NCBI GenBank assembly: GCA_022614705.1 | Contig: JAKEIB010000400.1 | Coordinates: 1 to 34,801 of the forward strand | Origin: Planctomycetota bacterium | GTDB taxonomy: Bacteria; Planctomycetota; Planctomycetia; Pirellulales; Lacipirellulaceae | Direction of reading: 5' to 3' | DNA length: 34,801 nucleotides | Shown here: piece after piece, positions 33,693-34,801 of the stretch | How positions within the stretch are numbered: the stretch's first letter is position 1 | Layout of the letters: every line of letters starts with the position of its first letter | The notes under the pieces: generated by a model | Seen by the model: only the letters and a program-made list of their open reading frames with translations | What the model was told of the DNA's origin: nothing | Databases searched by the model: none | Program-made: the position numbers and the translations under genes

Positions 33693-34772
33693 ATGCTGCG
33701 TGCCATCCTCGTTGTCACAATTCTTAGTTGCCCGGGCGTTAGCGCAATCGCCGTGGATGCGCCTTGGAAAGTCGGGGTTGCACGCGTCAACATTTCGCCC
33801 GAGCTTCCGATCTGGCTTTCTGGGTACGGCGCGCGAAATCGACCGGCGGCGGAAAAGCTCGACGAGCTGTGGGCCAAGGCGCTCGTGCTCGAAGACGCCA
33901 ACGGCAATCGCGGCGTACTGGTGACGATGGACCTTGTGGGCATCGATCGCGGCCTGTCGCTCGAAGTCTGTCGCCGCGTCGAAGAGCAATACAAGCTGCC
34001 GCGCGCGTCGATCGCGCTGTGCACGTCGCACACGCACAGCGGCCCCGTCATCCGCGGCAATTTGGCGCCGATGTATTCGCTCGACGACGACCAGGCTCGC
34101 CGCGTAAAGGTTTACTCCGATCAACTTACCGACAGACTGGTTGCTGTGGTCGGCGACGCGATCAACTCTATTGCGTCTTCGCGGTTGTCGTATGCCAGCG
34201 GTTACGCCACCTTCGCCGTGAACCGCCGCGACAATCCCGAAGGAAAAGTACCCCAACTGCGCGCGGGTCAGGCGCTGGTCGGACCTGTCGATCATGATGT
34301 CCCAGTCCTCTCCGTTCACGGCGCCGACGGCAAGCTGCGCGCTATTGTCGCTGGGTATGCCTGCCACGCCACAGTGCTCGATAGTTACAAGATATCGGGC
34401 GACTGGCCGGGCGTCGCGCAGAACGAAATTGAGCGCCGTCATCCGGACACGATCGCCCTCTACTGGGCCGGATGCGGCGCGGATCAAAACCCGCTCCCGC
34501 GCCGAACCATTGAACTGTTGAATCAGCACGGCCGTGAGTTCGCCGACGCCGTCGACGCCACGCTGCGTGGCCCTTTCACGCCCATTCCCGCGACGCTGAG
34601 GACTGCGTACGAGGAAATCGATCTGCCGTTCGCGCCGCTGCCCACGCGCGCCGAATTGGAGCTCGAGGCCACGACGGAGCCGCCGCAATCTCGTTGGGCA
34701 AAGTCAGTAGTGTCCGGCTATAAGTCGAACAGTTTCAGTTGGTTAGGGTCGGAGGATTCTGGAAACGGTTGA
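33693..34772 (+). pseudogene. Ceramidase-like gene, 3'-truncated near the right edge
   Basis: The reading frame gives 359 aa of a neutral/alkaline ceramidase-like protein, second in the window. It has a signal peptide (MLRAILVVTILSCPGVSA), WLSGYGARN, CTSHTHSGP with zinc-type His113 and His115, GYACHATVLD, and YWAGCGADQNPLPR. It then stops. The paralog at 19236 continues with an LPAEIF Glu and a LGYIP Tyr that fit the other zinc ligands, and both are missing here. Similarity to the family seems to fade at about codons 335-345, after RWAKSVV, and the last 20 or so codons look unrelated. An ORF tail on the other strand (34718-34801) occupies this part, so an insertion or rearrangement probably cut the gene. 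It could also be a natural short member, less likely given the missing ligands. Confidence 0.65.
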
Positions 34773-34801
34773 TGTTTGGCGGTGAGGGCCTCAAACAGCG
34801 G
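34718..34801 (-). CDS. 3' end of an opposite-strand ORF at the right edge, possible transposase tail
   Basis: On the minus strand the frame is open from the window edge for 27 codons and ends in a TAG at 34718-34720. The tail reads ...SSDPNQLKLFDL. It overlaps the unrelated end of the ceramidase-like frame. The position, just inside a disrupted gene, fits the 3' end of an insertion-sequence transposase, but I do not recognise the family and 27 codons could be chance. Confidence 0.35.
   Translation of the reverse strand, partial: PLFEALTAKHQPFPESSDPNQLKLFDL

Overview
The window reads as a chromosomal segment of a Planctomycetota bacterium, most like the Pirellulales. The call rests on gene families that are lineage hallmarks: two PVC-type cytochromes (a Piru_Ver N-terminal dehydrogenase domain with a C-terminal CxxCH domain), a PSCyt1/DUF1549/DUF1553 protein paired with a DUF1501 protein, a DUF1080 protein, neutral-ceramidase-like proteins and a formylglycine sulfatase. 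GC is moderate to high and many intergenic gaps are filled by palindromic repeats. No rRNA, tRNA, CRISPR array or intact mobile element was seen.

Left part (1-9000, + strand). Two tandem paralogous secreted proteins with a C-terminal PepSY domain open the window; the first is cut by the left edge. An export-like cluster follows: a small secreted protein of unknown function, a periplasmic adaptor with a peptidoglycan-binding domain, a MacB-like fused ABC ATPase/permease (4-bp overlap with the adaptor) and an LbtU-family outer-membrane barrel. This could be an envelope-spanning exporter in which an LbtU-type barrel takes the place usually held by TolC.

Middle (9100-14706). sucA and sucB encode the E1 and E2 of 2-oxoglutarate dehydrogenase; the E2 appears to lack the usual peripheral-subunit-binding domain. 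A convergent single-domain rhodanese, a low-molecular-weight phosphatase-like protein and a CoA-binding protein follow.

Right part (14805-34801). This is a catabolic and envelope region: sulfatase, PIG-L deacetylase, a NagB-like protein with a changed active site, DUF1080, ceramidase-like protein and CxxCH dehydrogenase on +; DUF1501 and PSCyt1/DUF1549/LamG/DUF1553 on -; then a YtcJ-like amidohydrolase, a second CxxCH dehydrogenase and a second ceramidase-like gene on +. The second ceramidase-like gene is cut short near the right edge, where the tail of an opposite-strand ORF begins, as expected after an insertion or rearrangement. Most products carry signal peptides. Together they suggest removal of sulfate and acetyl groups, hydrolysis and oxidation of an amino- or lipid-containing glycan outside the cytoplasm, but the substrate is not evident.

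The repeats are a second theme. At least five families of short palindromic elements sit in the gaps, often starting at a stop codon and ending just before the next gene. In 28460-28694 two of them are nested inside longer inverted repeats.
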